From Lycocorax pyrrhopterus obiensis (lineage: Eukaryota; Chordata; Aves; Passeriformes; Paradisaeidae): a DNA stretch of 64,000 nucleotides. Made by a program: the position numbers and the translations under genes. The DNA is taken from positions 3,109,699 through 3,173,698 of the forward strand of contig JACSVZ010000007.1 in the NCBI GenBank assembly GCA_014706295.1, read 5' to 3'. Positions 35,501 through 47,500 of this stretch are shown here, piece after piece. The notes beneath the pieces were generated by a model. That model saw only the letters and a program-made list of their open reading frames with translations, had not been told where the DNA came from and did no database searches. Position 1 is the stretch's first letter, and every line of letters begins with the position of its first letter.

Positions 35501-38500
35501 TCCAATCTGTTGTGTTCATTTTCTCCAGTCCACAGCAGGAAAGATGAGGGGGAAAAGAACAACACCACCCACCACTGACACTTAGCAAGGAGGTTGGGAA
35601 AGTGAAAGAGATATTTTTAAGTTATTTGGCCATTTTTGCCTCATCCACAATTTTTTGTGTTCCTTCATTTCTCCCAAGAGCTTAATATACCATGCTTATT
35701 TTTTTTTCCTCTTCCAAACAGTCCAAGCTTATCCACATGATACTGAATGCACAAAACACAGCTGAAATGCTCCTATTTAGCATGAAATGCACATAAAAAA
35801 GCAGTTAGTGAAACAACTGAAAAGCAAACCTAAAATATTTGACAACCTTCACAAAATATTAACAAGTAAGGACAACAACTTTTCTTTAAGGTAGATAAGG
35901 GAATACTCCCTAGCTCCAATAACTAACAAAGAACAAGCAATATTCTTTGCTTGGACTGGACTTTGTACAAAGACAGTGTTTTTCCATTATATTGTTAAAG
36001 ATAAGAGTATATTCTTCAAATTAGAGCTTGCAGCATGTACCTTAATCTTTCAGAAGCTACTCCAATTCCAGCTTTCTTATAGGCACTGGCTTGTGAGAGA
36101 CCTTTACATTTCAGTCTATAAATTAAGAGTTCACTTGTCGAGCTGTCATCGTCACTTTTATTACCTCTCAGGTTCCCTCCTCACACAAGCACCAACTCCA
36201 GAAGAAGAAAAGAGCAGAAGGATGATAGAAACCTAAACATTCAGTAGCTCTTACATCAGTATTTGATATATTATTAAAACAGGAACATAGCAAGGTCTGC
36301 AAACAATTGACTTTGCTTTAAGGAAACCAGAACTAATAAGAACGCCTACCTCAATTCAAATGAATAGAAGTTCCAAGTCTAACACACACATATAAATGAA
36401 ATTTTACATACAAAAGTACACACACTGCTTAGGGTAACTGCCCTACATGTGAGAGGCCTCTAGGACCAGCCTCCCAGCCTCACTAGCTCTCATCTGTGAC
36501 CACAGGCAGTCTTCCAGGCTTCAGTGACTGGGAAATTTTAACAGCCTTGTACTAATAGCCTAATTAACAGCCTTGTACAGCAGGAGTTTACTGCTGATGT
36601 TAATAAAAGGCAAATCACTCCCAGCTCTTGTGTTAAACCACTTCTGCTCAATGGCAATCATTAAAGAACTTTGCTCTTTAAAGTGCTCCTTCAAAAACCA
36701 CAAAGAAATCACTCCAATAACAGTGGAGTAGATTTTTAGGTCTTGAAGTTGAGTACCGATAAGCCTGGTACCTCGGAAATCCTGCTACAATGGGAGGCAA
36801 TAACCCATGTTAACAGAGGTACTTTAAAACACTCTGAGAGTTTGCTCACTGTATCAAGCAGTGACTCTCTGTGCATTATATGTTGAGAACATCAATATAA
36901 GGATTTGCTTTACTCAAAGACAAATTTACAGCAGCCCTCAGAAACTAATGATACATGCCAAAGCTATTTCAATCACCAGTACTGATGTGCCAGCACATCT
37001 GTTTCTTCCAGCTAAATGTTTAAGATGGTACCAGTCAAGAGGTCACAGTTTGCTGCGAATTACCCACAGAGGATTCAGCTAATTTGGCCTACATGCTGTT
37101 TAACTTTCACCATCACATTTAAATTTTTGATCATTCAATTTCTAAATAATTCCCTGATTTTATTTAAACTTAGCAATTCCTTAAGCAAGCCCAGACAGAT
37201 TAAAAAAAAAAAGTTACAATAGTCCCAGAAATTCCTGAAGTTCACAAGAAACCATACCTCACTTTCAAGAAAACCAGAACAGCTTCTAAAGCTAAAGATG
37301 GCATAGAAAAATACAACTCTTGTCATTCAGCAAGTATGTGAAGTATACAAAGCAGTATGTTTAAAGATTTTTCAGCACAATCAGATATGCTCAGAAGAGG
37401 TCTTATACATTCTTAAGTCTAAATATTCATGGAAGAAAAACATACTCAGTGTATTTAAGTCTGTATTGGTTTTGCAGGTTAAAGAGAAAATATATCAATT
37501 TCTTCCATTCCCATTCTGATTAAACCCGTATTTTAACACAGACTAAATCTGAGGGCTAATCCCCTTTAACCCCTTAATAACAGCAAAGCAGGAAACTAGA
37601 AAATCTCTGAAGACAAACCATTAAAAGTTGCTTAGCTGAAAAGACACCTGCCACGGTTAGGGGTGCATACTACATTGTCTTGGGGTGACTCTATCATGTG
37701 TATCCCCTATCATGCTCTATGCCCAAAAAGTAATATTGTGACTTTTCTGTGCCTTTAAACTGAGCTTGGGAAAAAAAAAAACCAAACGAACTTTTCAAAA
37801 CAGTTTCCCAAGGACACGGAGATACACTCCTCTGCGTTCTCTGGCTGCAGGAGCAGGAGGGAGCACCCTGATTGCTTTCTTCAGCCAGCGGTTTCGGGTT
37901 TTTTTTTCTTTCCCTCTCTTCCCGGCGTGAGACAGAAAGCTGCATTTTGTTTCCTGGGACTTTGGTTTTTCCCTTTTTCTCTTCTGGACTGTTCAACAAC
38001 ATCAGAACACATCGGGAGAATTTTTCCCCGAGGCCCGGGGGTGGGCCCTCGCCGACCCAGCTCCGAGGAGGAGAGAGACCACACCTACAGAAGGACTCTG
38101 AAATCTTCCCAGGTTTCTCTCTACAGCGAGAGATTTCATTTCATTATTTAGCATTATTATCCTTTTCCCGTGTGTTTGTTAAATAAATAGTTCTTATCTC
38201 ATTCACTTTCCTTCGAGGAAAATAATTTTTTTTCCCCGAACCCTGTGGGGGGAAGGGTGGTTGTAACCTGGTTTTCTCTCAGAGGATATATTGCTAAATT
38301 TTGGCCAAACCGGCACATAACATATAAAACCATTTAAAGCTTCTTAACTTCATCTAATCATTGCTGTCGATGAACACCCTCCACAGCCTCCCAGACACTA
38401 TTGTCCCTACAGACACGTCTTGTCCTTCCAAACTCTATGATCCAGAATCACAAAACTATCAACGGGAGCCCTAAGGCACTCTTCAAGAAGAAAATAGCAG

Positions 38501-41500
38501 AATTAGAACAGAACTGTGTATTTTTTTATATAAGATTATGTTTGCATTGTTCTCTCCAAATTCAGGGATGTTCCCTTCTGACACATTTTGCATTTATGGT
38601 TTACATTACTGAAATTGCCACCAACATGAACTATGGCTTAAAATTGGGCAGTTTCATTACCAGCAAAATGTTTCTAGATTTGACTTTTTTAAAAAAATAC
38701 AGATATTAACTTGATCTGTATAAGGAATCCTTCCTAAAATACAAAAAAGCTAGAAATGCAAGACTGTAGCTGATACATGCCACAGCACATATTTTAAATG
38801 TGTTCTGACTGAAATATGCCTCTATTCTCTGTCCCCATGCTTTTACCATACATTTTTACCCTGCAAAGCATGAGTCTGCTCTCATTCCTTTCAGTTCTAC
38901 ACTAGGACCCTAGTCTTTCCTGCCTGGGCCAAGATGATTCCCACTCCCAGAAAATATTATCCCATCCCAGTTCAGCACATTCATGCCTCCTGCCTTATCC
39001 TCCCTCAAGCCTGCTCCAGCCTCTTAAGATAGGAAAGCAGACTGAAAAACTGGTTATGATCCTGCTGTGAGCAGACTGGGCTGTTCAGGGAGCCAGAACT
39101 GCCACCAGGTACTGCAGAAAATGACTGCTGACCACATACATGAAGACACTTACCCCTGCAGCTCAGGTGAACACCCACACAAGAAAGGCAGGAGCTATCA
39201 CAGTTGAGTATCACACTGGCATCATCCCAAATCCCACAATTTGGGAATCTGGCAGAACAGCTAAGCTGCAGTGCTTTGAACTGTTGCTGCAGAACGCTCT
39301 AATATTCCCTGCATGTGGACATGTGTGCACATGTGCTGGGACAGTAGAACTACAATTATAATAAATCATACCAAATACATTAGCAGATATTGACAGGCTT
39401 TCAAAAGACTCCCAGATTTGATGGCAAGTGCATAGTGGCAATTAGGTTTGTGGGTTTTTTAATTCAAGTGGAATATAGTTTTCCTTTGTAAAGCATCTGA
39501 AAGTCTTTGTTTAAATAGTGTAATTCTAGTATTTGTCACACACTGGGGATTGTACTAGACTATTGTGTGCTATGACTTAAAATTCCTACATAGCTGGGTT
39601 TCTGTGGTCAATCAGAGCAACCTTAAAAATTGCTGTAGTTTACAAACCCATTTTACAAATCCCCAGATTCTGAGTCAAAGCTCAGAATAAACAGTGTTAC
39701 CAAAATAAGTCATCACAGTCAAATACATGAAGGCATTTAAAGGAGTGACTTTCCTTAATGGCTTCCCAGTTGTTCCCAGGGAGCAGCTTTGCACACCCTG
39801 CTGAGCAGCACACCGCTGCGTTACTCTACCTCTGGCTCTCAGTATGATCCTTGGATTGCCCATAAACCTCACCAACACCATTTCCAGATCTAAAATACAA
39901 AGTACACCACTTCACGGCCTTGTAATAACAAAAACATGTTGTTGATGCTTTGCATTAGTCAAAACGCATCAAGACTATTGTTTACATTTGTGAAGCTCTT
40001 TGTCAGGTTTTTCTGCTACCAATGAGGCGGGCACAAGCTGGACAACCAGTGGTTTCTCCCTTGGCAGAGCCGTGCCACAGTCCCACCTATCACAGCATCT
40101 TGCAATGTGAGCATACATCCTGCCAGATAAACTTTTCTGGGGTGCTACACAGCAAGCTTCCACTCAGTAAAACTCCTTAATTTTACTAAATTTCACCTCC
40201 ATATAGAGAACCCTGTTCTAACTCTCTTTTGGAGGCCAGAGCTGGGAAAAATATTCCATGCAAACAGAAAATAAAGAGTTGTCATTTAGTATTCTGAACC
40301 AGGCTGGCCACTCACCAGCTATAATATAAACACTAGAGATCATGAAGCTCCTATAACCATCTTCTTTATTTCCACCCAGGTATGTTTACTGAGCTTGTTA
40401 ATACATACCACATTGTGGCAACTGTCTTCCTATGAAGCTAAACAGTGGAGCACATTAAGAAAAAAACAGTTGTAAAGGAGTTTCAAATGAAATTATTATC
40501 AATATACTATAAAGTTTTATGAGGAAGTAATTTGTGCCTTCACCAAGAAAAAAATCCCCCTGAACCATACTTCAGAGCAAACTGGGAAACTGCCAAAAGA
40601 GGGTCAGTTCAATAATGTTTAAACTTGCAGGTTTGGGATGGAGATTACATAAAAGGGTAGAAGTAGGTTTTCTAACGTATATTCTGCAATGAGTAATTTG
40701 TTTTAAAAGAAGCTCACAGCAACTTGGGAGTTTTGAATCCAACCAAATTCCTTAGGGAGGGGAATAAATCACTTTTTCCGTTTTTTTAATACAATAAAGC
40801 AGGATGCTGACACTTATGTTTCCATGTTGAGACACAAAATTCAGAGGACCACTCTTATATTCCTTTGCCAGAAGGTGCTATCTGCATTACTAGGGGATAT
40901 GCACAATCAGTGTAATTATGCATGAGTAATGCTAACAAAGTTTTCCTGAAATTCATTAAAATCACAGAAATGCATTCTGGTGTAGTGAACAAATTGCATA
41001 GAAAAAATGCTTTACATTTCTCACTACACTTGTCTCAAAACCCAATTTATTCTCAAATTCCTGCCCATTCTAGCAAATTACAGTGGTCTTGCAATGCAGA
41101 CAGATATAATTCTCAGGAACAGAGAGGGAAAAACCAAAGGCTGACTCACATCAGTGGATGGAAAAAAAAAGCCCATGATAAAATCTTCCTGAGCTTCAGA
41201 TTAGCTCAGCTGGTTAGAGCATGGTACTAATAACACCAAGGTCATGGGTTTAATCCCTGTGTGGACCATTCACTTGAGAATTGGATTCAATGATCCTTCA
41301 AACTCAGAATTGTCTGTGATTCTGATACCAGTGACTTCCAGACTGGATTTGCCCACCATATTTCCAACAGTTATCTGGAAATCTCAGTTTGGTTTTCCAC
41401 AGAAAAAGAAGTAACAAGCAGGTTGCTACTACTTACTAACCTAATTTCCTCCTTTTTCGCCATCCTAAACTTGATATATTTTATCATTTGCCCTTGAACA

Positions 41501-44500
41501 ATGAAGCTCCTAGAAAGGGAAATCTCACCACATTTTAAATTGGTAGTATTATATTTTAATTGTAAGGATGTTTTAGTCAAGTGGTTATAATGATTACATT
41601 ATACAATTTAACTTAATCATCCTACTATTTTTTTCAAAACTAAAATGTTTGCTTTTTTAAAAATGGCTCTAACACAGTCGTCTTTCCAAAAATATAAAAA
41701 AAATGAATTAAAAAAAAAAGACAGATGATGGCTTAATTTATACATTCATTATTTTCCCCTTACATTTTGTTTCTTCCCTTTTGCACATAAAACTATCATC
41801 AAATTATCATCTCCAGCAACTGGAGATTTACTATTTTAAACTTTAATCGGAGAACAAACATTACTGTAAATATGTAGAGAAAAAAGAATGTTCACTGAAA
41901 ATGAAATGGATGATTTGTAGACAAACATTTTTACTAAAGCAGTTTCCCTTTTTGGCATCAAAGAAATGCTGGAAACCAGGAAGAAGTTTTTGGTTTGTTT
42001 TAAATAATTACTAAAGGTTTATTCATATCATGTAATTTGAAAGGCTTTTATTACAATGCATAGTATTTGCACCAAGACCAAGGTATTTTCTCTTCTACAC
42101 ACACGCTAAAACAAGAGTGAAATGCGGACGTTAAATTCACTGCTTACTGGAAAATCCAAGCAGCTATGAGAAGTAGGGCCAAGATCCCAGCTTAGGGAAT
42201 GCAGAAAAGCACCTTTGCAAAAGTTGTGCAATAGTTTGCAAATCTATTTTGCAAAACTATTTTTTTTTCAAAAATCCATTATCTGATACAACACTGAAAG
42301 AAAGAGGATCTCGGGCCAGAAACCTGAATTTTGGCACAGAGAGAATAGATAATTTACCCTCTCTCTCTCTGGAGGTAAGCAGGAAGGAGGAAAAATTTTG
42401 CAGCCCTTCCCACCTCCTCCTAATCACAGTGATAGGCATCTACCACCTAGACAGCTGTATCTATTAAGGTCTGATTAAGATGCTTTATAAAACATAATAA
42501 ACCATGAGATAGTAGAAACACATATGAAATACCTGGTGTGCAACTAGCAATAATGGCTGAGGTATTCGTAACTGTCTGTGAGATTTCAACATCTTCCCAT
42601 AAAACCAATACCATGCAGGTCTCAAGTAATACTTCTTCCCAGAAACCCCTTTTCCTCCTCTGGATACAAAAGACTTGGGCATCATTCATTTTTGCACAAC
42701 ATTTCAGAATTGCTTAAATACCTCAGGATGTGCAAGAGGCATTACAGTTTAACTACACCACTACTGCATTCATACAGCAATCTAGTACCTGGTGTTTGAG
42801 TTTTGAAAGAGTTTGCATTTGGGTCACTCCAGCAAAGATGACAAATAAAATTCCTTATGAATTTTAATTGTGAAACTTTGTTCCAGTTGCAATTGTGCTT
42901 TCAGAAACTCCAGGTACATTATTACACATACATTATAATACTTCATAACTCTATAGAATGAAGCAAAGGGGTACAGAGTGACTGAAAGTGGACTTTGGAG
43001 AACAATCCAACACCAAAAGCAAAGTAAGGAAACTTACAAGGACTGCAAGCCACTTAATCCTCTGATGGCCTCATTAGGTACAGTCTTCAGCTGATTGTTC
43101 TGTAGGGTTCTGTAAAAATCCACTGTGTTAATAAAGTAGAATTTGACAATCATCTTTATCAGCGGTAGAGGTAACAGAAAAGCCCATAGTCCTGTTACGG
43201 TTTCCCAGATTTCTACTGTATGTAAAAGCATGTAGAATTATCAAGACCAGATACCCAAAGGCAACAATGAAACAAGAAAATGGTCTATTTCAGTTTTATT
43301 TACAACTCATTCATTAACAGCATTAATTTGCAGAGCACAAGCTCTGACACAGTATGCTGAGATTCTCTTGGGAACTCACTGAAGAGGTTAAACAACGTAA
43401 CACTAGGACAAATTTGCTACAAGAGATGATTTTTTTTGTTTTCTTGTGGAATTATACATGCTACAAAACACACAAACCTCTAATTTTTCCTGAAATCACA
43501 TCAATACACAATGCATTAACAGTCTAATTTAAAAAGTGTGCTCACAACAAAAGCACCTTTGGGCCAAGCTGAATTAAGCTATACCGTTGTGGGTTTCTTC
43601 AAAATTTCTCTTATAGGACAATGTAGGTCATTGAGTTCTTTCATAAAGAGAATGTAAATAACCTTCTAAAATCTTACATGGTTTTGGTGCATACGGGGGT
43701 AAAAATTCAAGTAGACAAGAAAGCTGACTGTTAATTAAGACCCATGTCCCAAATTTTTCCAAGAACTGCTGGAATTTCAGACACCTCTGGTGTTGAGTAT
43801 TGCAATGCATATGCCTTCAAGAGCTTTGACACTTTGCATTCAATTTACAAAATATCATATTAAATAGTACTGCAGATGGGCAGTTCCCTAATCTGTACCC
43901 TGTTTATAACGCCTGTGTTTTTTTCTTTAAAACCTCAAGGTCTGCTATTTTTTAAAAATATCTCTTTAATTAACTACCTATTACCCTGCTAGCATTTGGA
44001 AATATTTACATCATCACAAATTCTACAGTTTTCAAATAGAGGTTTTTAAAACCCCAAACAACAAGAAAGCTTTTTTTACCCTTAGCTATGGAAAAATAAT
44101 TGCCATAAAAATTCTTATGTCAGAAAGAAAAACAAAGTATTTTTTTAATAGTAAGCAGTTTTCACCTAAAGAAGCATCAAACTATACCAACTTTTTCTAT
44201 GGCCAGTAGGGAATAATTCAAACAGTGTTTTAAATCTCTGAGTACTAGTACTACCTGATAATGTCAGGGCACCTGACAGAGTATGCTGAAGGGGTGGAGA
44301 ACAACAAAAGCTTACATGTCCTTTTTACCATTTTTTCCTCTGATTCTTCTGCTGCAAGATATACTTCAGAAAGAAGTAAGTGTTCTAATAAAATGCAATA
44401 ATTATAGTTTAGTCAAGTTCATCACTATCATCTTAACCACATCCAGCAGGTTTTGTAAAGAAAATAAAAGAAAAAAAGTAGGAGAGCTATACTTTAGGAG

Positions 44501-47500
44501 GACAGAGGGCAAAAAAATTTCCTCCAGCCTGTCAGTAAACAGTCTGGCTGGGCACTAAGAAAGCATACAGCTAGCTATGAAGCTCTAAAACCCAATTACT
44601 TACAGAACTTTGAGTTCTTTCAAACCGGACAAGGCCTTTGGATGGATAAAACTAAGGTCATTGCCAGCCAGTCGCCTGGAAAAAAATTGCAATAATAATT
44701 TCAGTCACAAAATACAGTACTTCTACAATCATCTAACTAGGAAAATCACTCCTATATCGAATTTTGCAAGCAATTATGTATTTTGCATTCAATTACGCTA
44801 TATTCACAATCTTCCAAGTTTGCAGTTATTTTACTTATTACACATTTATAACAAGGAGAATGCATTACTCAGCCTCTTTTGCAAATGTGGTAGAAAAAAC
44901 ACAACCTAGAATGATGAAGAACGTTCTTACGGTACTAGGTTTGAAAGTGCATTTACCAACACAATCCTCTGGCTTTCAGCATTGCTCCACTGAAACACAT
45001 GCTCTGGTACCCACATATTTTTAACCTATACAGCAATTTCTAAAGCAAGTATGAAGTTAAATAAAAATAGCTAGATGCTGCAGCAAAGCAGCAGAAGTCT
45101 CTATGGGAATCCCATATATGAAAACAATATTCACAAGCAAGTGGTATGTTCACTCAGTGCTGACAGTTGACAGGACACCTGCTGATATGACCAAGACATA
45201 ATATTGGTAATATTTCATCTTTTTTGGTCAGCTATTTGGAGGAACTTCTCAGGAAAGGACATTCTTTTGGGGCAGAGCGAAATGGAATAGGATTCTCAGC
45301 CATACACACTCTCAAAACACATTTTGGTTGGTTTCAAATTTGGACTGCTAGACATTAACAGAAAGTAAATTATGAGAATCACCATGATATTAAAAGGAAT
45401 AAAGACAGGAGATGCTGCAAAATACAAAGCAGGAAAGCAGAAACAGCAGCCAAAACAGCTGCTTCCAAACAGCTCATTCCCCTTTTCCCCCCCTCTTTTT
45501 TTTTTTTTTTTTATTCAATGTTTTACCTCTCCCCTGACCAGCAGATCCTGTGCAGTCCAGCCTTGGTTGAGCTGCTAACAGCTGTATTTTATCAAGGGTA
45601 AAGACAATAATACAAAACACCTGGTAATCCATAGCTGACAAAAGATGCAGAAATTTTAGCCACAATATTTGCTTTCAGACTTGGTTTCATATCCAAGCTA
45701 AGCAAAAGCAATGTTGGACAAGGTTGTGCAATGAAATCATCCATGGAAATACTATGTACAATCCAGTAAGTGTTAATAATTAAAAAACAATCAACGTGCT
45801 TTAACAAAGGTTACATAATATCAAAACCCACCTCTGCTGTTACAGGGCACTGTGAAGCAAGCCAGACACAGTAAAGGGAAAATACTATTTCAAAGAGGCA
45901 AACAAAGGAAAATAACAAGAGCAACATCTAAAGTGTCAGCTTGCCAGAACATAGCAATGTTATTACATTTTTATCTTCTTCTCTAACTACATAAAAGAGA
46001 TTACCCAAAGTATTTAATGCTTACATAAATCTGCTTGCAACAGAATTAGTGACTTAATAAAATGCTGCCTGATAGACAGGATGCTAGTTATCTTTATCAA
46101 ATCCATTTCTCAAATGCAGATGGCTATATTTTTAAACCAAGAGAGAAGAGGACAAGAGCACCTTAATGAACAAGAAGGTGACAGCAAAAGATACTACTTG
46201 TTCTTAGAAAACTGTGTTACTCTTGCTTGTTAGCAGATGTTGGTTTTTAGTCCTGGTATGTTCAGATACCCCCCAATTGCTATGGCTCTGACACCACTAC
46301 AAGCATGCTTAAAAAAAGCCCCATATCTGCTGACTGCTGAGAAAAGTTTGTCTACATAGTTTGTGTATAATCAAACAGCTCTGAAACTAGAAGAAAAATA
46401 AAAGAATCTATGTATGTTTATTCTTGAAATCTCCTGTCTGCAAGCAACTTCAGAATTTCAGAGCTGGGACACAATTTTTCAAATACTTTGAATTTTTAAC
46501 ATTAATGGAAGTTTCCAGATGGCAACTAAACATTCCCCTAAAATTCATTTTGTTGTCAGTAGCTGTCCAAATCAACTTTATTAACTTTATCTGGGGGGAT
46601 GTGGAGGGAGGTTTGCAATACTTCATGTCTTTCTTTGTAACAATTTCCTAAGAAGTTCACTGTAAACAGAAATAAGTACTGATGAAACATGCTGGGTCTC
46701 TACAGCAGAGAGCCAGTAATCTGCAAAACACGTTTATGTTAAAATGTGTTTGAAACAGCATAATACAAATCTTTAAATCAAACAAAATTTAACTGAGGCT
46801 GTAGCACCGAATAATTTTGCATACAAACACTACTATGATTACATATTACACAATTCAAGGAGTGGCAGCCCTGGTAAATGTGTCAGGCAGCTCTGGCTGC
46901 AGCTCAGCCAAGGTTCCCCATTAATCTGGTGTGTGTGTGGCTTGTCAGGCATCTGCTCCCTCTCCCAAAGAGGCGGCGGATTATTACTTTAGCTTTAAAA
47001 AAGCTAAACTAAATACAGTTGAATAGTCTCCCCCAACCTAAAGAGCACTGGAAACAAATTACAGCTGAGCCAGTGCAAGACTCATGTGACTTCAAATTGT
47101 AGGACTTTGCCTTCCTCAAGGCAACTCCTGCTTCTTCAGCCTTTCTGCAACCAACCAACAGAAAAAACCCAGCCCTTGCAATCAATTACATTTCCATTTC
47201 TCCACCATCTGGCAGTGTTCCAGGAAGTGCGCAAAGGCTTTACTAATCAGTTTGCCAAATATATATTTATCATTCACATCCTAGCCTCGGGGAGCTGCTC
47301 ATGAGGAGGTTCCAACTGCAGCTCTCAAGCAGGCAAAGATCAGTATATCACACACTGCTCTCAACACGCTTCCCTCTGCAGCAGCATGCAGCAGCTGGAA
47401 GGATGGAAACGTTTCTCTTTACATAACCAGATTCATTTTAAAGAGAGAAGTGAAAAATTAATAGCATACAGTATAGCACACGTACAGCATTATAAATTAA

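Larger units (their letters stand above)
33107..43037 (-). other. LGR4: LGR4 intron 4
   Basis: A 9931-nt intron that holds an LTR fragment (33834-33932), a solo LTR (37676-38317), a tRNA-derived SINE (41191-41324) and a candidate conserved non-coding block near 36460-36830. The frame of 142 codons at 34282-34710 on the plus strand shows no protein resemblance. Confidence 0.85.

Noticed and set aside
37872..38186. Open frames of up to 104 codons inside the LTR
   Set aside because: They fall in U3/R/U5 sequence, which is regulatory in retroviral LTRs, and no retroviral coding region is attached.
41196..41270. Functional tRNA-Ile gene
   Set aside because: The acceptor stem is mismatched, the B box is decayed, and a CR1-like tail follows directly. 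It is a SINE head.
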